Shown: positions 52,889 through 63,472, counted from the first letter of the stretch. The stretch: DNA of 64,000 nt from Planctomycetota bacterium (GCA_022574595.1 JACZRS010000011.1:62001-126000), one strand, 5' to 3'. Made by a program: numbers and translations. Notes: generated by a model from the letters alone, not told the origin.

Positions 52889-54100
52889 TCATAATCCCAG
52901 TAACAATCGCTGTGGGTGTTCGATTGCATCTTTGATATGCACAAGGAAGCTTACCGCTTGTTCGCCATCGACGATTCGATGATCGTAGCTCAGCGCAAGA
53001 TACATCATTGGCTTAAGCACAATTTGACCTGGGGTATCTGCATCTTCGATAGCCCTAGGCATGATCTTGTGCATGCCTAGGATTGCAGATTGTGGGGGGT
53101 TAAGGATGGGCGTTGACATAAGTGAACCATAAACTCCGCCGTTTGATATGGTGAAGGTTCCACCAGTCATTTCATCCATGGTTAACTTGTTATCCCGCGC
53201 GCGTCCTGCAAGCTCTTTAATAGTCCGTTCAACATCCGCAAACGACATCTTTTCAGTATTTCGCAGCACCGGTACCACGAGGCCTTTATCCGTTCCGACT
53301 GCAACAGAAATATCCACATAATCGTGAAATTCAATTTCGTTACCATCAATGTATCCATTTACAATGGGAAACTGTTTTAATGCAGATGCGCATGCTTGCA
53401 CAAAGAACGACATGAAACCGAGCTTTACGCCATGCTTATTAAGAAAATCTTCTTTATGTGCTTTCCGCAATTCCATCACTTGCGACATGTCCACTTCGTT
53501 AAAGGTCGTAAGCATTGCAGCATTGTGCTGCGCGAAAACCAGTCGTTCTGCGATGCGTTGTCGCAGCTTGCTCATCTTTTTTCGCTGTATACCCCGTGAA
53601 CCCGAGGGAATGATGTTGATAATATCTCCAGGATCGGTGGGTTTGGTTCCCACTACTGCAAGAACATCAGATTTAGTTATACGCCCCGATGTTCCGGTTC
53701 CCTGAAGTTCAGTCAGGTTTACCCCTTTATCAGCTGCGACCTTTTTCGCTACTGAAGTAGCTTTGCTATCGCTGTTGGTGCTTGCTATAATTGTTGCTTG
53801 TGCAACTGTTTCAGCCGGTGCATCAGTTGCTTGTGCTACCGCTTCCACATTAGCCGGTCGTTGAGCATTAGTATCAATTGAAGCAATAACTTCCCCGACC
53901 TGCTTTTCCGCGCCTTCTTGGGCTTTAACATTTAATATGCCAGATTCCGGTGCAGGCACTTCGAGGGTAACTTTGTCCGATTCGATCTCTACGACGATTT
54001 CGTCCTTTTCAACCCAATCGCCCGAAGATTTCAGCCACGGGCCTATTACCACTTCGGTGATTGATTCGCCTGGACTGGGAATACTAATCTCAACTGACAT
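52889..54100 (-). CDS. sucB: 2-oxoglutarate dehydrogenase E2 (succinyltransferase)
   Basis: A 403-residue E2 subunit. The lipoyl domain (residues 1-80) has the lipoyl Lys in EIESDKVTLEV. A flexible Ala-rich linker leads to the E1/E3-binding domain (KVAADKGVNLTELQGTGTSG) and the catalytic domain with the active-site LSYDHRIVDG. It transfers succinyl groups to CoA in the TCA cycle. It follows sucA with 29 bases between them, forming an operon; the E3 gene is not in the window. Confidence 0.94.
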   Translation of the reverse strand: MSVEISIPSPGESITEVVIGPWLKSSGDWVEKDEIVVEIESDKVTLEVPAPESGILNVKAQEGAEKQVGEVIASIDTNAQRPANVEAVAQATDAPAETVAQATIIASTNSDSKATSVAKKVAADKGVNLTELQGTGTSGRITKSDVLAVVGTKPTDPGDIINIIPSGSRGIQRKKMSKLRQRIAERLVFAQHNAAMLTTFNEVDMSQVMELRKAHKEDFLNKHGVKLGFMSFFVQACASALKQFPIVNGYIDGNEIEFHDYVDISVAVGTDKGLVVPVLRNTEKMSFADVERTIKELAGRARDNKLTMDEMTGGTFTISNGGVYGSLMSTPILNPPQSAILGMHKIMPRAIEDADTPGQIVLKPMMYLALSYDHRIVDGEQAVSFLVHIKDAIEHPQRLLLGL

Positions 54101-54129
54101 AAGGGATACTCTTTGCGTAAAGTTACTTG

Positions 54130-56991
54130 CTAGGAAGTGGATATCTTAGCTTGCGAATTATCATTGTTATTGGATTCAGCAATATTACTTGAAGTGGGCA
54201 GTCCCACAGCATTTATCATTATCTTTTCCTGCTCTTGAGCGTGCATCTTGGCAGAGGCGACCGCAGGTGAAGCACTTTCATCACGCCCAACGTAGGATAA
54301 ATCCAAATCAATTTCTTCCAATAGCGTTGTCTTAAAGAATCGGTACGCACCCATATTCTTTGGCTCTTCCTGAACCCAGACAGTATCGCGCACATCTGCG
54401 TAGCGTTTTAATATCTCACTTAACTCGCGCTTAGGCTGCGGGTATAGCTGCTCGATTCTAACAATCGCAACATCATCGCGCTTAACAGTTTCGCGATGTG
54501 CAATCAGATCGTAATATATCTTTCCACTACAAAGTAATAGGCGAGTGATCTTCTTAGCATCACTTACCTGAGGATCATCAAGAACCAGATCAAATTGGCC
54601 ATTTACAAAATCATCGACGTGGCTCACAACCTTCGGATGTCTAAGCAGACTCTTTGGCGTAAGCACAATTAACGGCTTGCGGAAACTTCGCTTAATTTGT
54701 CGTCGCAGCATGTGGAACATCTGAGCGGGAGTCGTCGGATTCACAACCTGCATATTGTTATTGGCACAGAGTTGCAAGAAACGCTCAGGCCTGGCAGAAG
54801 AATGCTCAGGCCCTTGCCCTTCATAACCATGAGGCAGGAAAAGCGTAAGCCCACTAAAGCGATTCCATTTGGCTTCCGCGCTCGCTAAAAACTGATCAAA
54901 GATAACCTGAGCACCATTAGCGAAATCGCCGAACTGCGCTTCCCAAATTATTAACATTTCCGGATCACCAAGCGAATAACCATACTCAAACGCAACACAA
55001 GCGGATTCGGTAAGCGGACTATTGTGTACACAAAAACGCGCCTGATTATCGCTAAGATGGTTAAGTGAATCATGAGCCTCGCCGGTAACTTGATCTATTA
55101 ACACACAATGTCGATGGCTGAAAGTTCCGCGCTCAACATCCTGGCCAGTCAATCGCACAGCATTGCCTTCCAGCAGCAGCGAACCATACGCAAGCAATTC
55201 ACCCATAGCCCAGTCGATCTTTTCATCTTTACTTATTACGTTGCCGCGATATTCAAGCTGCTTTTTAAGTTTGCGATGAGGCGTAAAACCATCAGGAACA
55301 CAGCCAAGCCCCTGGGAAATAACCGTAAGTTGTTCGCGCGATATGCCGGTGGTAATTTCCTTGGAAGAATACTTTTCAGCAAGCCCAGCCCATACTGAAC
55401 TAAATGCATCTACTGATGTTGGGACAGGAGTTTGGGTTGAGCGCGTTTGGGCAGCATCCAGATTGCTCTTTAATGTTTCGTACAGCTCAGCAAACGCTTG
55501 TTGAGTGATAACGCCTTCACTAATTAACTGCTTGGCGTAAGTTTGCAATACCGCAGGTTGCTTCTTGATCTTCGCGTACATCAATGGCTGCGTAAAGGTT
55601 GGCTCATCGCCTTCGTTATGTCCAAACTCGCGATAGCACCACATATCAATAACAACATCGTTCTTAAACGTTTGGCGATACTCCAAAGCTAATTTCGCAA
55701 CAAAGGCGCAAGCTTCCGGATCATCGCCATTTACATGGAAAATCGGAGCTTCCGTCATCTTGGCAATGTCGGTGCAGTAGGTTCCGCTATGTGCATCAAT
55801 TGGATTAGTAGTAAAACCAATCTGGTTATTGATGATTATGTGGATGGCGCCTCCGACTTTATAACCATCGAGGTTCACCATGTTCAAACATTCAGCAACA
55901 ATACCCTGGCCGGGAAATGATCCATCTCCATGAAGCAATACAGGTACACATTGATTGCGCTCTGCATCCTCGCGAATGCGCTGCTTTGCTCTGGCGCGAC
56001 CAAGTACCACAGGCCCGACAAATTCCAAATGTGAAGGATTAGGCGAAAGTGTTAAGCGAATATTCTCACCCGATTTGGTTTTACGATCCGAGCTATAACC
56101 GCGGTGATATTTAACATCACCTCCGCCATGAACAAAATCTTCAGTCCATGCCTCTGCAAACTCGGTAAATATCTGGTCGTATGTCTTTTGCAGAACATTT
56201 ACCAAGACATTTAACCGCCCTCTATGCGCCATGCCGAAGGTAAATTCCTTGACGCCGTTGCTTGCACCTTGCTCGATCATCTCTTGCATTAGCGGTATAA
56301 GCGATTCACTACCATCGAGGCCGAAGCGTTTTTTCGCAGTAAAACGAGTATGCAGAAAAGTCTCAAACGCATCAGCCTGGCTTAGCTCGCCAAGTATTCG
56401 CATTTTGTGATCGTGATCAAGTGGCGGACGATTGCGCACGCTTTCCATTTGTTGTTGAAGCCAATGCCGCTGCTTGGGATCCTGTATGTGCATGAATTCA
56501 ACGCCGATGTGTCGGCAATAAGTTTCATCAAGCAGCTTTACAATGTCTCTTAAAGGGCAAGGTGTTTCCAGCGGCAAATCACATGGATCAAACAGTAAGT
56601 CCAGATCGGCCTCTGACAAATTATGCGTGGCTAGTTGCGGAAGATGTGACTGGTTTCGATCATCACTAAGTGGATCAAGATCAGCTCCACGATGGCCTCG
56701 ATCTCGATATTCATAAATCAGATCATCAACTCGAGCTTGCTTGGTATGAACAAACTCAGCGGTAGTTGAAGCATCAGTCGCAGGGAGCCTTTGCTGATCT
56801 ACAGAATCCTTAGCACCATCTAATTGAGGTGCTCGTTCCATTCCTAGTTCAAACCCACTAAAAAACTGCTGCCACTGACCATCTACTGATTCTGGATCAC
56901 TAATCCATCGCTCATACATCCCTTCGATGTACTCACTATTCCATCCATTTACTGAGTGTTGTGCCGGTTGGATCGCCATGAGTTTGCTCAA
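54130..56991 (-). CDS. sucA: 2-oxoglutarate dehydrogenase E1
   Basis: A 953-residue thiamine-diphosphate enzyme of the 2-oxoglutarate dehydrogenase complex. The N-terminal part has NSEYIEGMYERWISDPESVD; the catalytic parts have FGMAHRGRLNVLVNVL, LHGDGSFPGQGIV, IIINNQIGFTT and GHNEGDEPTFTQP. Length is normal for SucA and it lacks the extra acyltransferase domain of the actinobacterial type. sucB lies directly downstream. Confidence 0.95.
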   Translation of the reverse strand: MSKLMAIQPAQHSVNGWNSEYIEGMYERWISDPESVDGQWQQFFSGFELGMERAPQLDGAKDSVDQQRLPATDASTTAEFVHTKQARVDDLIYEYRDRGHRGADLDPLSDDRNQSHLPQLATHNLSEADLDLLFDPCDLPLETPCPLRDIVKLLDETYCRHIGVEFMHIQDPKQRHWLQQQMESVRNRPPLDHDHKMRILGELSQADAFETFLHTRFTAKKRFGLDGSESLIPLMQEMIEQGASNGVKEFTFGMAHRGRLNVLVNVLQKTYDQIFTEFAEAWTEDFVHGGGDVKYHRGYSSDRKTKSGENIRLTLSPNPSHLEFVGPVVLGRARAKQRIREDAERNQCVPVLLHGDGSFPGQGIVAECLNMVNLDGYKVGGAIHIIINNQIGFTTNPIDAHSGTYCTDIAKMTEAPIFHVNGDDPEACAFVAKLALEYRQTFKNDVVIDMWCYREFGHNEGDEPTFTQPLMYAKIKKQPAVLQTYAKQLISEGVITQQAFAELYETLKSNLDAAQTRSTQTPVPTSVDAFSSVWAGLAEKYSSKEITTGISREQLTVISQGLGCVPDGFTPHRKLKKQLEYRGNVISKDEKIDWAMGELLAYGSLLLEGNAVRLTGQDVERGTFSHRHCVLIDQVTGEAHDSLNHLSDNQARFCVHNSPLTESACVAFEYGYSLGDPEMLIIWEAQFGDFANGAQVIFDQFLASAEAKWNRFSGLTLFLPHGYEGQGPEHSSARPERFLQLCANNNMQVVNPTTPAQMFHMLRRQIKRSFRKPLIVLTPKSLLRHPKVVSHVDDFVNGQFDLVLDDPQVSDAKKITRLLLCSGKIYYDLIAHRETVKRDDVAIVRIEQLYPQPKRELSEILKRYADVRDTVWVQEEPKNMGAYRFFKTTLLEEIDLDLSYVGRDESASPAVASAKMHAQEQEKIMINAVGLPTSSNIAESNNNDNSQAKISTS

Positions 56992-57195
56992 TAATGCTTA
57001 GAGAACCTAAAAAGTAGGAGAGTGTAGACGCCGAGCCACATAATAGCCCACAAAATAAGCTGATTATCGGCCTCTACCACAAACCAACAAAGTTGCAGCA
57101 ATCACTGCATCGGCAGTCCCAAAGGCCAGCTTTGCTATGAAGCTCTAACCATCGCCATGATCATGCAAACAATGCCCCATGCACTCCAAAAACAC

Positions 57196-59496
57196 CTACA
57201 AAAGAGCTATAGGATCGACATCAACCACCAAACCTGCTCCCGCATGGAGCAAGCCTTGGTTGCGCCCTGCTACCAATAGTTCCTGGAGCAAAATAGGTGA
57301 ATCAGCTAGCAATTCGATCTGCTGTCGGTGCTTTCCTGCAATCCGTGAAATCGGACAAGGAGCAGGCCCACGCAAACGAACAGCTTCACTGGCGATTTGC
57401 CTTAACCTTGAAGCAATTCGCTTTGCGGTCGAAACGCACTGAGGATAATTCACATCCCGCACAACAAGTCTCGCCATCCGCGTAATTGGTGGCAGCTTAC
57501 AACGCGTTCTCTCAGCAAGCTCCAGCTTGGCAAACGATTCATAATCATGCGCAGCCGCCAACTTAATCGAAGCTGCGTCCGGTTGAAATGTCTGAACAAT
57601 AACTAAACTTGGCCCATCACCACGACCACATCGACCAGCAACTTGACTTACCAATTGATGTGTTCGCTCCGCAGCCCGAAAGTCCGGCAAATTAAGCGCA
57701 GTATCCGCATTAATAACACCAACTAGTTGAACTTTAGGGAAATCCAAACCCTTAGCGATCATCTGCGTGCCAACTAGTAGTTTGATCTTCTCATCGCCAA
57801 ACCTGCCAAGCGCATCATGTAAATCCTTAACGCCGCTCATAGAATCCGAATCAACGCGCAGCATGGTTGATCCATCAACCAGTTGAGGAAACTTCCTTGC
57901 GAGTTCTTCTTCAACGCGCTGCGTTCCCAATCCGAATGTCGTTACTTGCTTATCACAATCGGGGCAACGCTCAGGTAAACGCAGTTCCCCCTCACAGTGA
58001 TGACATCTGACAAATCCGCCACCTCGCAGATTACGATTAATGTGAAACACCATTGTGCTATCACAATCATCGCAGGCCATGAGCCAACCGCAACGATGAT
58101 CTGGACACGCAATATAATTCGCATATCCTCTGCGGTTAAGTAGTATTATCACCTGCCCGTTGCGATCGAGGGTTTCTCCAATGGCATTTTCCAATACGGG
58201 GCCGATCAAATGTACTCGCCGATCATCTCTGCGCTTACGCTCGGCTGCAAAGTCTACGATTTTTACTAATGGCAATCTAAGCCCCGGCACACGTTTCTCT
58301 AAACGATGAATTGTGTAGCTGTTTTTAACGGTAGCGTTGTACCAACTTTCAAGTGAAGGCGTAGCGCTACCCAATAAGACTGGACACTTAGCCAACTGCG
58401 CTCGGCGAATCGCAACATCTCTGCCGTGATATCGCGGCAACTGATCCTGCTTGTATGAACCATCATGCTCTTCATCAACGATAATTATGCCAAGCCGATC
58501 ATCAGGAATTGGTGCGAAGATTGCGGATCTAGCGCCTAGAACTATTTCTGCTTCACCCTTTGCTGCCATCATCCACTGTTGATTTCGTTGCGCAGCGGTT
58601 AAACCCGAATGTAATATCGCAACACGATGATCAGGAAAACGCCCGATCAACCTTCCACCAGTTTGTGGCGTAAGTGCAATTTCAGGAACAAGAACAATCG
58701 CCATCTTTCCCTTAGCGATTACAGCTTGGATTAGCCTAATATAAACTTCAGTCTTACCTGAACCTGTAACGCCAAATAGTAGATGCGCAGAAAAACCTTT
58801 ATTAAGCTTGAGGCTTATATCATCAATGATCTTTGATTGAGGGTTTGTGAGTTTATCTGGAATAGTTGTATCTAAAGTTTGCTGTATCCACGCGGCTTCG
58901 ATTGTGGTTTTAGGCTTGGCATTAAGTACTTTTTTCTCAATAAGTTGTTTAATTGCTGAAAGCGTACCTAATTCCGCAAGCTCTTTTAGGACGCGAATTT
59001 CAACTGGCCTGCGATTGCTTGGTAATGCTGAAAGAACATCGACAACGTGACGTTGCTTTGCTGGCAATTTGAGATCATTTGATAAGTCACTAGACAAATC
59101 GATCATGGTTTTGCCCACTAAACCAGTCTGCTTCTTCACCGCAGCTGGCATCATGGCTGAGAGCGTCATCCCGATGGGGCAGCAGTAATAACTACTAATC
59201 CACTTGGCCAGTTCAATAAGTTGCCTAGGCATTGCAGCTTTATGCGCTTCAGATTCGATCGCTTTGATTCTTGTTTCATCAAGCTCGGTTTCGCGCATAA
59301 GCTCGATCACATAGCCAGCAGTAGCAGTGTTACCCCTACCTAACGGCACAACCACGCGCGCACCAATAGCAAGCTCACCAAGCTGTTCCGGAACAGCATA
59401 AACCAAGCCATCGGGATATTGATCCACACTTCTCTCAACCGCCACGCGCGCAAAGCCAACAATTTTCGCCTGCTGCTGTGTAAATAACGTCGTCAT
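57196..59496 (-). CDS. priA: Primosomal helicase PriA
   Basis: A 766-residue replication-restart helicase. Motifs include an N-terminal 3'-end-binding region, Walker A GVTGSGKTEVY, Walker B VDEEHDGSYKQ, and zinc-binding cysteines arranged as CPDHRCGWLMACDDC...CHHC...CPDC. It recognises stalled forks and loads DnaB with partner proteins. It is transcribed alone; sucA starts 205 bases downstream, with nothing recognised between. Confidence 0.93.
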   Translation of the reverse strand: MTTLFTQQQAKIVGFARVAVERSVDQYPDGLVYAVPEQLGELAIGARVVVPLGRGNTATAGYVIELMRETELDETRIKAIESEAHKAAMPRQLIELAKWISSYYCCPIGMTLSAMMPAAVKKQTGLVGKTMIDLSSDLSNDLKLPAKQRHVVDVLSALPSNRRPVEIRVLKELAELGTLSAIKQLIEKKVLNAKPKTTIEAAWIQQTLDTTIPDKLTNPQSKIIDDISLKLNKGFSAHLLFGVTGSGKTEVYIRLIQAVIAKGKMAIVLVPEIALTPQTGGRLIGRFPDHRVAILHSGLTAAQRNQQWMMAAKGEAEIVLGARSAIFAPIPDDRLGIIIVDEEHDGSYKQDQLPRYHGRDVAIRRAQLAKCPVLLGSATPSLESWYNATVKNSYTIHRLEKRVPGLRLPLVKIVDFAAERKRRDDRRVHLIGPVLENAIGETLDRNGQVIILLNRRGYANYIACPDHRCGWLMACDDCDSTMVFHINRNLRGGGFVRCHHCEGELRLPERCPDCDKQVTTFGLGTQRVEEELARKFPQLVDGSTMLRVDSDSMSGVKDLHDALGRFGDEKIKLLVGTQMIAKGLDFPKVQLVGVINADTALNLPDFRAAERTHQLVSQVAGRCGRGDGPSLVIVQTFQPDAASIKLAAAHDYESFAKLELAERTRCKLPPITRMARLVVRDVNYPQCVSTAKRIASRLRQIASEAVRLRGPAPCPISRIAGKHRQQIELLADSPILLQELLVAGRNQGLLHAGAGLVVDVDPIALL

Positions 59497-59888
59497 TATG
59501 TTAACAGTGTAGTCTCTAGGCGTTTAGCCGCCGCGCCCACGCTACGGTTCCTTCTTATCCGCTTGTCCGCTAGGAGAGGGCCAGTAGCGAAGGTCTATTC
59601 CTTACGAGCCGCGAACGATTCCACTGCGATCTTCACCAATGGCTTAATTCCAGTCACAATCAACAACCAAAGCCCATGGGAAGAACTCTCTCTTGGCGTT
59701 TTTGGCCATCTACACATACCTTGCTCCCGCCCCGCTCTTATTTTTGATTTTTCTCTGCAATTAGCGAACTGTTTGTGATAGACTGGCTGCGTCTGGCTGC
59801 ATGGGGCACCTGTCTCCGGGGGCGGCCATCCCGATTCAATCGGGAAGACGGACATCACTGTGCGGCCACTTTGGCACAAGGAGGCCCA
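59497..59888. other. Spacer between priA and the FG-GAP gene
   Basis: About 390 bases, with no convincing gene. A - strand open frame here lacks family features. The stretch starts with a GTTTAGCCG head (59522-59530) without a clear stem, and holds a palindrome at 59829-59845. It presumably carries the promoter of the FG-GAP gene. Confidence 0.5.
59829..59845. repeat. 17-bp palindrome TCCCGAT-type
   Basis: TCCCGATT-C-AATCGGGA, a perfect 8-bp inverted repeat. A related TCCCGAT/ATCGGGA palindrome with a different centre lies at 63617-63633. Confidence 0.6.
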
Positions 59889-61434
59889 ATGATGTACGCA
59901 TACTCAGTATCAACAAAAAGTTCAGTCGTCGTCGCCGTAATCTCGCTTGCCGTGGTCATGAGCGGACAGTATGCCCAGGCCCAGCCCGGCACTGTGCTGT
60001 CACACCAGAAGATTAGCTCCACCGATGGTAACGGACCCCCGCTGGGTAACGACGATCTCTTCAGCCGCGTGGCCTCACTGGGCGACCTCGACGACGACGG
60101 TGTGGGCGACTTGGCCGTAGGGGCATTCCTCGATGATGACGGGGGCTTAAACCGCGGCGCGGTGTGGATCCTCTTCCTCAACACCGACGGCACCGTCAAA
60201 TCCCATCAGAAGATCAGCGACACCCAAGGCGGCTTCACCGGCATACTGGATGATGGCGATGTCTTTGGCGTCGCGGTGGCCTCGCTGGGCGACCTCGACG
60301 GCGACGGCGTGGGCGACTTGGCCGTGGGGGCACTCGATGACGATGGGGGCTTCAATCGCGGCGCGGTGTGGATTCTGTTCCTCAATGTAGACACAAACGG
60401 CCGTGACCCCGTCGTCACCGTCAAGTCCCACCACAAGATTAGCTCCACGTCAGGCGACTTCCCGCCCGGCGCGCTGGACGATGGCGACAACCTCGGCTTT
60501 GTGGGCTCGCTGGGGGATCTCGACGGCGACGGTGTGGGTGACCTGGCCGTAGGGGTATGGCGAGACGACGACGGGTGTGCTAAACAGAACCCAGACTGCG
60601 ACCGCGGCGCGGTGTGGATCCTGTTCCTCAACACCAACGGGACGGTCAAGTCCCACCATAAGATTAGCGACACATCTGGCGACCTGCCCCCCGGCGCGCT
60701 GGCTGATGGCGATGGCTTCGGCGCTTCGCCGACCTCCCTGGGTGATCTCGACGGCGACGGGCCTAGCGTGCTCGCCCTGGCCGTGGGGGCAGCTGGCGTT
60801 GATGGGGGCCCCTCCGTCTTCGGCGCAGAGTGGATCCTGTTCCTCAACGCGAACGGGACGGTCAATTCCCACCATAAGATCAGCGACACATCTGGCGACC
60901 TGCCCCCCCACGCGCTGAATCTTGACGATGACTTCGGCGTCTCGGCGGCCTCGCTGGGTGATCTCGACGGCGACGGCGTGGGCGACCTGGCCGTGGCGGC
61001 ATTCGCCGATGACGACGGGGGGGGGCTTCAACCGCGGCGCGGTGTGGGTGCTGTTCCTCAATACCAACGGAACCGTAAAGTCCCACCAGAAGATCAGCGA
61101 CACCGAGGGCGGCTTCAAAGGCATCCTGGATGATGGCGATCACTTCGGCTGGGTGACTTCGCTGGGTGATCTGGACGGCGACGGTGTGGGCGACCTGGCC
61201 GTGGGGGCCCAGAACGATGACGACGGGGGCACCAACCGTGGTGCAGTCTATATTCTGTTCCTCGACGGCATTTGTCTGTGGGATCTCGACGCCAACGGCT
61301 CCATTGGCACAAGCGATCTACTTGAACTCTTTGCTCAATGGGGCACAGCAGGTCCAGCCGATTTCGATGGCAGCGGAGCTGTCGGCACAAGTGATCTACT
61401 AATCCTCTTCGCCAATTGGGGGCCGTGTCCGTAG
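59889..61434 (+). CDS. Secreted FG-GAP repeat protein with dockerin-like tail, frameshifted at G9
   Basis: A secreted protein read from the ATG at 59889, with AAGGAGG upstream and a signal peptide ([18 protein letters not shown]). About seven integrin-type FG-GAP repeats follow, each with [15 protein letters not shown] and [11 protein letters not shown]. The frame is broken at a run of nine G (61017-61025): with eight G (or five, as in sister repeats) translation continues as [14 protein letters not shown] into a last repeat and the dockerin-like tail, ending GPCP at 61434. As given, the frame stops near 61133. This is a phase-variable tract, a real mutation or a sequencing error. The gene is G+C-rich. 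Confidence 0.8.
61017..61025 (+). repeat. G9 homopolymer at the frameshift
   Basis: Nine consecutive G in the sixth or seventh FG-GAP repeat. Corresponding positions of the other repeats have five G. A change to eight restores the reading frame to the dockerin-like tail. Confidence 0.9.
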
Positions 61435-61727
61435 GCGCACCACTACGCAGACGTGTCATGTTGGTCTTTGCCCATGTTTCGTCTATGAAAATCAGTCGGC
61501 GCGGATCAACCGTGTCTTGGGTGCGCTTCCACAAATTGCGTTTCTCTGCGACATCAGGGCGATCCTGCTCGGCGGCATGGATCGTCTTTTTTTTTGAGCG
61601 TGTAATTCAACTGCTTGAGAACTTTGCCGACCGCCCATTGGCTGCAGGTAATGCCGAGTCGGTCGCGCAATTCTGCCAGCGTTGCACTCGGATCAGCATG
61701 AACCAGTTCAAGCAATCGAGTGCGATC
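61435..61727 (-). pseudogene. IS630-type transposase fragment
   Basis: On the - strand, two frames encode an internal piece of an IS630-family transposase: first TLAELRDRLGITCSQWAVGKV, then, after a +1 shift at an A9 run (T9 on +, 61587-61595), [16 protein letters not shown] and the catalytic region [17 protein letters not shown]. The first catalytic Asp is present. Both the N-terminal DNA-binding domain and the rest of the DDE domain are missing, and no terminal inverted repeats were seen. The remnant abuts the stop codon of the FG-GAP gene. Confidence 0.75.
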
Positions 61728-61864
61728 TCACGACTAGCTATCACGAAAATTGGGTGTCAGGGATCGACTCTGGCCGATGAAGTAAGTAGCGGCAGGCAAT
61801 GCGCTGCGATCATTATTTTGGAGGGGAACACTCGCAATTGTGCACCTTTGCAAGGAGTTACCCC
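61435..61864. other. Spacer with IS remnant
   Basis: About 430 bases between the FG-GAP and beta-helix genes. The first two thirds are the transposase fragment; the rest (61728-61864) shows nothing recognisable except the ribosome site AAGGAG of the next gene. Confidence 0.5.
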
Positions 61865-63472
61865 ATGTGCGGCATTACCAGGTTATTGGCGTTCCGAGCT
61901 AGCTTCATGGCGATGCTGTTAATTACTAGCCATGCCGTATACGCAGGTTCGGTTTTGTATGTCGATGACGATGCTACTCCGGGAGGAGATGGCCAATCGT
62001 GGGAGACCGCCTATCGTTTCCTCCAAGATGCGCTGGCCAACGCAAACAGCTTTATGAAAATTCATGTTGCGCAGGGGACGTATCGTCCCGATCGCAACGA
62101 AGCTAACCCGCAAGGCTCTGGCGATCGTGAAGCACGCTTTCACCTGGTCAACGATGTAGCCCTACAAGGCGGATACGCTGGGATTGGTGCGGACGATCCA
62201 GACGCGCGTGATATTCGCTTGTATGAGACGCTACTCTCCGGTGATCTGCTGGGCGATGATGGAGACGATTTCGCAGACAACGACGAGAATAGCTATCACG
62301 TCGTCATCGGCGGCAACAATGCAGCAGTCCTGTCTGGTTTCACCATCACAGCGGGCAACGCCAATGGTGGGCAACTACCTTATATAGGCGGTGGTATGTG
62401 GGCAGGAAATCATACCACTATCGATTGTATTTTTATTGGAAATACAGCTGGGGCCGGAGGAGGCTATGGAACTCTAACACAGTCCAATCACTCAACGTTT
62501 TTGCGTTGCAATTTCGTAGAAAACCATGCGACAGGCAGAGGAGGAGGTGTCTACTTGGACTTCTCGGGGAATACCGCAACGCTCATCGATTGCAAGTTCA
62601 TCCGGAATTCAGCCGGAGAAATTGGTGGAGGCGCGTGTTGCTACCTCGACGCCTCACTTACGCTCATTAACTGTGACTTCATAGGCAATTCTGCTGGGCT
62701 TGCAGGAGGCGGTTGTTGCAACGTGTTCTCAGGCGCTTCGATGACCCTGATTAACTGCCGCTTTGTCGGCAATACGGCCGGTCAAAACGGTGGTGGCATC
62801 GGACTTGACATCGGACCCCTCCAAGTAATTGGTTGCACTTTTCATGCAAATACCGCAGCCGATGGAAATGCGATTGCATTTTTCAAATGGGTTGCAAATC
62901 CGATCTATCCAAAGAGCGAAACTGTTCTTAAGAACGCATATTTTACTATTGCAAACTGCATCCTTCGAGACGGTGGCGATGAATTTAGCTTTCCATGCGA
63001 AGACAATTATAGTATTACGTATTGCAATGTGCAAAACGGATGGGAAGGCGAGGGGAACATAGATGCCGACCCTCTATTCGTTGACCCTCTTGGGCCAGAT
63101 GGGATACCGGGAACGATAGATGATGACCTTCGCCTTCAGCCCGGCTCCCCCTGTATAGACGCTGGTGATAACACAGCCTTGCTCAAAGGTATCCTTACTG
63201 ATCTCGATGGCAACCCGCGCTTTGTGGATGACCCAGCTACTAAAGATACAGGCTTCGGAATTCCGCCAATCATAGATATGGGTGCGTATGAGTATCAGGT
63301 TAAATCGTTATGCCCTTGGGATCTTGACGGCTCTGGATCCGTCGCTACCGGCGATCTGCTGATACTCTTTGCTCAATGGGGTACAGCAGGACATGCAGAC
63401 TTCGATGGGGATGGCACAGTTAGCACAAGCGATCTATTAATACTCTTCGCCAACTGGGGGCCGTGTCTTTAG
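61865..63472 (+). CDS. Secreted parallel beta-helix protein with dockerin-like tail
   Basis: About 535 residues from the ATG at 61865, which has AAGGAG upstream and a signal peptide (FRASFMAMLLITSHAVYAG). It opens with VLYVDDDATPGGDGQSWETA, a common start of planctomycete beta-helix proteins. Right-handed beta-helix coils follow, with CNFVENHATGRGGGVYLD, CKFIRNSAGEIGGGAC, CDFIGNSAGLAGGGC and CRFVGNTAGQNGGGI. The end is a choice-of-anchor-like strand region and the dockerin-like tail (DLDGSGSVATGDLLILFAQWG and [21 protein letters not shown]). These folds often bind or cut polysaccharides; no catalytic residues can be picked. Confidence 0.85.
   Translation: MCGITRLLAFRASFMAMLLITSHAVYAGSVLYVDDDATPGGDGQSWETAYRFLQDALANANSFMKIHVAQGTYRPDRNEANPQGSGDREARFHLVNDVALQGGYAGIGADDPDARDIRLYETLLSGDLLGDDGDDFADNDENSYHVVIGGNNAAVLSGFTITAGNANGGQLPYIGGGMWAGNHTTIDCIFIGNTAGAGGGYGTLTQSNHSTFLRCNFVENHATGRGGGVYLDFSGNTATLIDCKFIRNSAGEIGGGACCYLDASLTLINCDFIGNSAGLAGGGCCNVFSGASMTLINCRFVGNTAGQNGGGIGLDIGPLQVIGCTFHANTAADGNAIAFFKWVANPIYPKSETVLKNAYFTIANCILRDGGDEFSFPCEDNYSITYCNVQNGWEGEGNIDADPLFVDPLGPDGIPGTIDDDLRLQPGSPCIDAGDNTALLKGILTDLDGNPRFVDDPATKDTGFGIPPIIDMGAYEYQVKSLCPWDLDGSGSVATGDLLILFAQWGTAGHADFDGDGTVSTSDLLILFANWGPCL

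Noticed and set aside
59595-59879. A 94-codon - strand frame upstream of the FG-GAP gene
   Set aside because: It has no family features or ribosome site and covers the probable promoter region.
61010-61030. Programmed frameshifting at G9
   Set aside because: No slippery heptamer with downstream structure is evident, and sister repeats have five G; slippage or an error is simpler.
60206-61143. Long - strand frames across the FG-GAP gene
   Set aside because: They are produced by the G+C-rich repeats on the coding strand and contain no known domain.
61115-61534. Full-length - strand gene overlapping the FG-GAP gene
   Set aside because: Only the part right of about 61435 has transposase motifs; the rest is the antisense of the dockerin-like tail.
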